Source: Arcobacter sp. (GTDB taxonomy: Bacteria; Campylobacterota; Campylobacteria; Campylobacterales; Arcobacteraceae). Taken from it: a DNA stretch of 46,952 bases. A program made the translations under genes and the position numbers. The notes beneath the pieces were generated by a model that saw nothing but the letters and a program-made list of their open reading frames with translations, ran no database searches and had not been told where the DNA came from. The stretch covers positions 1 through 46,952 of the forward strand of contig NYWO01000115.1 in NCBI GenBank assembly GCA_002685075.1, given 5' to 3'. This document shows, one piece after another, positions 43,103 through 46,952 of the stretch; position 1 is the first letter of the stretch; each line of letters starts with the position of its first letter.

Positions 43103-43864
43103 ATGGCAAATAAATGTGAAGAAGAGTTTAACCCCTGGCCATCATTCGTTGATATCTTCTCTTCAGTTATTCTTGTAATGCTTTTATTTTTATTAGTTGT
43201 ATTGGTGAATCTTGGATATTATGCTCAGTTTAAGTATAAAGTTTCATATACTGGTTCTATTACAACTGAGGATTTGATTTTAAATGACAATCCAAAAGAA
43301 ATAAAAATTCAAGAAGAGATAGTTAAAGAATCTGAATCAACTACTGAAGCAGAAACACAAAAACAGCCAACACCAAATGTGCAAGTAATGCAAACTGAAA
43401 TAATTAGATTAAAAAAGATTATTGAAGAAAGAATTACAAAATCTAAAGATAAAAAAGAAGCACAAATAGAATCTGGTGGAATAGATGTAAAAGATATCAA
43501 AGATGATGATAATAAATCTAAACAAGCTACTATTTCAACAGATGAATATTTTATAGTTACATTCAAAGGTAATGAAATTTTCATTGATAACGAAATTACA
43601 AAAAAACTAAAAGTATTTATAACAAATACAAAAAAGAAATATAGTAATCATAAGATTATGATTACAGCAGCTGATCCAAAAAGTTTAGCAAGTGCAACTA
43701 TTGCAAAACAAGTTTCTTTAGCTAGAACTATTGGTGTTAGAAATTTAATTAGAAAACTTGATTATGATAAAAAAGATGTAAGAGTTGATTTATTAGCAAG
43801 TACAAAGATTAAAGAAAAAATAAATGAAGATAATGGTTATTTAGTAATTAGGGTGAAAAAATAG
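43103..43864 (+). CDS. MotB/OmpA-like stator partner protein
   Basis: A 253-residue protein with a short cytoplasmic N-terminus, one transmembrane helix at about 15-40 (FVDIFSSVILVMLLFLLVVL) and a periplasmic remainder. Asp17 at the start of the helix occupies the place of the proton-binding Asp of MotB, ExbD and TolR. A flexible charged linker (about 60-145) leads to a C-terminal OmpA/MotB-like domain: FIVTFKGNEIFIDNEITKKL, then KIMITAADP, then SLARTIGVRNLIRKLDYDKK, matching the part of OmpA-like domains that binds peptidoglycan. The domain ends earlier than a typical OmpA domain, so wall binding is probable but not certain. It follows the MotA-like gene by 11 bases and overlaps the TolC-like gene by one base, so the three are surely one operon. 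Confidence 0.8.
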   Translation: MANKCEEEFNPWPSFVDIFSSVILVMLLFLLVVLVNLGYYAQFKYKVSYTGSITTEDLILNDNPKEIKIQEEIVKESESTTEAETQKQPTPNVQVMQTEIIRLKKIIEERITKSKDKKEAQIESGGIDVKDIKDDDNKSKQATISTDEYFIVTFKGNEIFIDNEITKKLKVFITNTKKKYSNHKIMITAADPKSLASATIAKQVSLARTIGVRNLIRKLDYDKKDVRVDLLASTKIKEKINEDNGYLVIRVKK

Positions 43865-46800
43865 TGAATAAAAATATATTAAAGTATTCAGTAATCTTAT
43901 TATATATGTCAGCATCAATGAATGCATTAGATGATGATAATAAAGATTTAAACTTAATTACACCATCAAAACTTAATAGAATTGAAGGAATAAAAATACC
44001 TTTAGAACCTATAAATAAACAACAAAGAGTTGATGTTTTTTCAGTACCAAAAGATCCTAAGTCAAATATAGAAAATAGTACTATTGATGTAAGTAATTAT
44101 ACAAAAGTAAAATTAATTGACGTTGTTCTTGAAACATTATCAAGAACTGATGTATTAAAATCAGCACGAGAAAAAGTAATTCAATATGAATTAAAATTAA
44201 AAGATGCAATGGCTGACTATTATCCAACTGTTAATGCAGAATATAACTATGGAAAAACAAGATCAACTCCAAGTGATGAAGATTTTAAAAAATTCAAATA
44301 TTTTAATGATAATAATTTTAGTGTTGTTTTAAAACAAAATATTTATTCAGGTGGGGCAACTTTCAATAATGTAAGAAGTGTTGAAAAGAAACTAGAAGTT
44401 GCTAAAAATCAGTATAAAACAACATTAGAAAAAGAGATTAAAAAAGCTATAAAAGCTTATTTTGATGTTGTATTTACAAGTCGTTCTGTAATGGTTAATG
44501 AACGAAACATGAAGAAGCTAAAAAAGATTTTAGAGATTGTTACTATTAAATATGATAATGGTGCTGCTTCAATTGGTGATTTAACTTCAATAAAAGCAAA
44601 TGTTGCAAATGCAATGACAAAACTTGTAAAGGTTAACTCAAAATTTATAGAATCTCTACGATACTATGAATACATCGTTGGTGTAAATTTTGAAAAAACA
44701 TTACCTTACGAAAAGAACTTTGATGTAAATATAAGTAACTTTGATGAGTTATATAAAAGAGCTTTAGAGAATAATAAAGAATTAGTAAACTATTATAAAA
44801 CAATAGAAGATGAAAAATTCCTTCAAAAGAAAGCAAAAGCAAGTTTTAGGCCACAAGTAGATTTTGAATTGTCTTATAAAAAATCTACAGAGGCAGAAGA
44901 TTTAGAAGAAGATGAAACAGATATAAATGGAAAAATTCAGGTTTCATATAATATTTTCAATGGTGGAAAAGATAAAAATAAAGTACTTACTTCAAATAGT
45001 AAAATAAGAGATTTAAACTATAAGGTATCTGAAGAAAAGAAAAAATTAAAATGGAACTTATCAAAAGTTTATACTTCAATAGTGTCAGTTTCACAAGCTT
45101 TAGAAAGCACAATAACAGAAGTAAAAGCATCTAGAAAAATGGTTAGTTCGTATTGGGATGCTTTTAAGTTAGGTGAACAAGATTTAAATAATCTATTACA
45201 AGGCCAAAGACAGTTAAATACAGCAGAAACTGAATATGTAAACTATGAAAAAAGTAATATTACTGATTTCTTTAATATCTTAGAATTAAGTGGAGACTTA
45301 GCATCATTTTTTGATGTAGATCCTGAAAATCCAAAGTTTATAGATTTTACTAAAAGTGATTATAAAATCTCGATTTTCCCTGATAAAGAAGATACTTTAG
45401 GTATTGATTTAAAAACAGGTGAAGTAATAAAAAGTACAGATGATAATGGTCTTTTAGATGATGAAAAAAAAGATGAAAATATTAAAGATATTCCTTTTCC
45501 AATTGTAAAAAATTCTATTAATGAGAATATAAATAAATTTTTAAAAGAATTTATTACTTTCGATGATTATAGTTATATGATAGAAATCTCTTCTTTTGGA
45601 AATATTTATGATTCCTTTGATTTTATAAAAGAGAATAAACTAGATAAAAATTCATTCTCTTATGATATTGTAAATTCATATAATATTGAAACAAGAATAG
45701 CTCATAATAATTTTAAAACTATACAAGAAGCAAAAGAATATTTAAAAACTTTTAAAGAAAAAGATACAAATAGAAAATATAAAGTAAAAAAAGTTAAAGA
45801 TATAAAAGCTTTATATAATAAGTATATAAATGGTTTAAAAGTTGTAATTAAAAAGCCAAAGCCAAAAATAAAAATAGTAGAAAAAATTAGACAAGCAGTA
45901 AAAAAAGAAGAGTTTAAAACAAATGTTGAATTTAAAAATAAGTTTTTAGATTCAAAAGATAGTAACTATACTATAAATATCTCTTCATTTACTAATCTTG
46001 ATAATTTAGAAAAATTTGTTTTAGATAATAAGATCTATGATGAATCTTTCTTCTTTAAATATGGAGATAATGGACAACTTATAAAATTAGTTTCAGGTGT
46101 CTATGAAAATTATAATAAAACTTTAGAAAATAAAGTTAATAGCTTTAAGTCTAAAAATGGAAAAATCTTTCCTATTGTTGAAAGAGTATCTTTTGTAAAA
46201 AAACAGTATGAAGATAATTTTGAATTTAATATTGAAAAAAAAGAAAAAATAGAATATGAATATATAAATTTATCAAAAGAAGAAGCAAAAAAAACAAAAG
46301 TTTTAAATACAGTAGAAAATAAAAATGATGAAACAGTAGAAATAGATGATATAGAAAATATTAATGAGATTACAGATTTTGAAAAAGAATTCCTTACAGC
46401 TCCACAAGATTACTTCTCAATTTTTTTAGCTTCTCTTGATACTATTGAAGATGCACAATCATTTGTATCAAATCATAACTTAGAAGATAACTCGATTATT
46501 GTAGTTTCTAATAGTGGTAAAATGATTATTATGACAGGAGTTTATGCTTCAAGTGATGATGCTGTTGCTGGAATATCTGAATTATCAAATAATTTAAAGA
46601 AAAACAAGCCTTTTATTCAGAGAATATTTAGAACTCAAGAATCATATTTTAAGAATAATCCAAAAGTTGATGCTGTTAATTTTGAAGATAATGAAGAGAT
46701 TGATACAAATAGAGATGAATTAAGGAAACTTATTGAAGATAAAAAAGCTGAAGAACAAAATAAATTAGATGCAATTGAAGAAGAATTAGCAAAAAAAGAA

Positions 46801-46952
46801 AAAGAAAGATTAGAAAAAGAGAAACTTGCAGAAGAGCTTAAAAAAGCAGAAGAATTAAAACTAGCGAAAATAGCAGAAGAAAAAAGATTAGCAAGAATTG
46901 CAGAAGAAAAAGACAAAGAGATTAAAGAAGAGGAATTAAATAAGATTTCAAA
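43864..46952 (+). CDS. TolC-family outer-membrane channel fused to SPOR-like domains, 3' end cut by window
   Basis: An open frame of 1,029 codons from a GTG at 43864 to the window end with no stop. The GTG overlaps the previous stop by one base. Residues 1-21 look like a signal peptide (basic start, hydrophobic core, ending in SMNA). Residues about 75-485 form a TolC/LapE-type channel with two internal halves: NIYSGGATFNNV (about 159-170), IGDLTSIKANVANAM, NIFNGGKDKNK (about 363-373) and GEQDLNNLLQGQRQLNTAE (about 437-455). After a linker come three SPOR-like units starting at about 567 (YSYMIEISSFGN), 701 (NYTINISSFTN) and 850 (YFSIFLASLDT), then a Lys/Glu/Ala coiled coil from about 930 on. 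TolC normally ends near 450-490 residues. Its C-terminus faces the periplasm, where SPOR domains bind denuded peptidoglycan. It completes the type I system with the exporter and fusion protein. Confidence 0.88.
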   Translation, partial: MNKNILKYSVILLYMSASMNALDDDNKDLNLITPSKLNRIEGIKIPLEPINKQQRVDVFSVPKDPKSNIENSTIDVSNYTKVKLIDVVLETLSRTDVLKSAREKVIQYELKLKDAMADYYPTVNAEYNYGKTRSTPSDEDFKKFKYFNDNNFSVVLKQNIYSGGATFNNVRSVEKKLEVAKNQYKTTLEKEIKKAIKAYFDVVFTSRSVMVNERNMKKLKKILEIVTIKYDNGAASIGDLTSIKANVANAMTKLVKVNSKFIESLRYYEYIVGVNFEKTLPYEKNFDVNISNFDELYKRALENNKELVNYYKTIEDEKFLQKKAKASFRPQVDFELSYKKSTEAEDLEEDETDINGKIQVSYNIFNGGKDKNKVLTSNSKIRDLNYKVSEEKKKLKWNLSKVYTSIVSVSQALESTITEVKASRKMVSSYWDAFKLGEQDLNNLLQGQRQLNTAETEYVNYEKSNITDFFNILELSGDLASFFDVDPENPKFIDFTKSDYKISIFPDKEDTLGIDLKTGEVIKSTDDNGLLDDEKKDENIKDIPFPIVKNSINENINKFLKEFITFDDYSYMIEISSFGNIYDSFDFIKENKLDKNSFSYDIVNSYNIETRIAHNNFKTIQEAKEYLKTFKEKDTNRKYKVKKVKDIKALYNKYINGLKVVIKKPKPKIKIVEKIRQAVKKEEFKTNVEFKNKFLDSKDSNYTINISSFTNLDNLEKFVLDNKIYDESFFFKYGDNGQLIKLVSGVYENYNKTLENKVNSFKSKNGKIFPIVERVSFVKKQYEDNFEFNIEKKEKIEYEYINLSKEEAKKTKVLNTVENKNDETVEIDDIENINEITDFEKEFLTAPQDYFSIFLASLDTIEDAQSFVSNHNLEDNSIIVVSNSGKMIIMTGVYASSDDAVAGISELSNNLKKNKPFIQRIFRTQESYFKNNPKVDAVNFEDNEEIDTNRDELRKLIEDKKAEEQNKLDAIEEELAKKEKERLEKEKLAEELKKAEELKLAKIAEEKRLARIAEEKDKEIKEEELNKIS

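Noticed and set aside
41946-43864. Flagellar stator MotAB
   Set aside because: The sequence pattern is MotA/TolQ/ExbB-like in general, but the first protein has a much longer tail and no flagellar or chemotaxis gene is nearby; the operon ends in a TolC-like channel.
41946-43864. Zorya defence system (ZorA/ZorB)
   Set aside because: The pair resembles ZorAB in layout, but no ZorC, ZorD or ZorE-like gene accompanies it and the neighbours are secretion proteins. The window does not extend further, so this is not absolute.
46635-46916. Ser/Phe-rich ORF on the - strand at the window end
   Set aside because: It is the complement of the Lys/Glu coiled coil of the TolC-SPOR gene; the composition is a direct mirror of AAA/GAA codons.
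1-46952. tRNA, rRNA, insertion sequences, integrases or attachment sites
   Set aside because: None seen on reading both strands; the adhesin locus shows no flanking mobile-element signature inside this window.

Overview
The window is very AT-rich, tightly packed, and every gene I accept lies on the + strand. Base composition, codon choice, short intergenic gaps, promoters of the T-run plus TATAAT type without a clear -35 box, and the type of carB and Sua5-like proteins suggest a Campylobacterota bacterium, probably Arcobacter-like. This is inference from style and protein resemblance; no rRNA or tRNA is present to confirm it.

Layout. (1) 1-4998 is ordinary chromosome: the 3' part of carB (cut by the window start), a small YrdC/Sua5-family protein, and a P-loop ATPase with a winged-helix and a DUF234-like C-terminal domain. 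(2) 4999-5220 is a 222-base intergenic region with several inverted repeats and a good promoter. (3) 5221-34992 is one uninterrupted frame of 9,923 codons encoding a roughly 1 MDa RTX-type surface adhesin. It has a short N-terminal domain, an acidic linker, about 77 RTX modules (my hand count), then a Trp-marked beta-helix-like repeat region, a last RTX block and a probable C-terminal type I secretion signal. (4) 35003-40875 holds a methyltransferase-TPR-glycosyltransferase fusion, a LapB/HlyB-type ABC exporter with a degenerate C39 domain, and a LapC/HlyD-type membrane fusion protein. (5) 40876-40981 is a short intergenic region with a second promoter of nearly the same sequence and two competing hairpins. 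(6) 40982-46952 holds a two-TM periplasmic sensor with no output domain, a MotA/TolQ/ExbB-like channel protein with a long coiled tail, a MotB/OmpA-like partner, and a TolC-family outer-membrane protein that continues into three SPOR-like domains and a charged coiled coil. That last frame is still open at the window end.

How it fits together. The ABC exporter, fusion protein and TolC-like channel form a complete type I secretion system, and the giant protein is the obvious substrate. The TPR glycosyltransferase, between substrate and exporter, could modify the adhesin in the cytoplasm before export. The sensor, MotA-like and MotB-like genes lie directly between the inner-membrane exporter genes and the TolC gene, which suggests an ion-driven, peptidoglycan-anchored module that senses, powers or gates adhesin export or retention. 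No LapD/LapG pair or recognisable LapG cleavage site is visible, so control appears to differ from the classical Lap system. This combination is the most interesting thing in the window.
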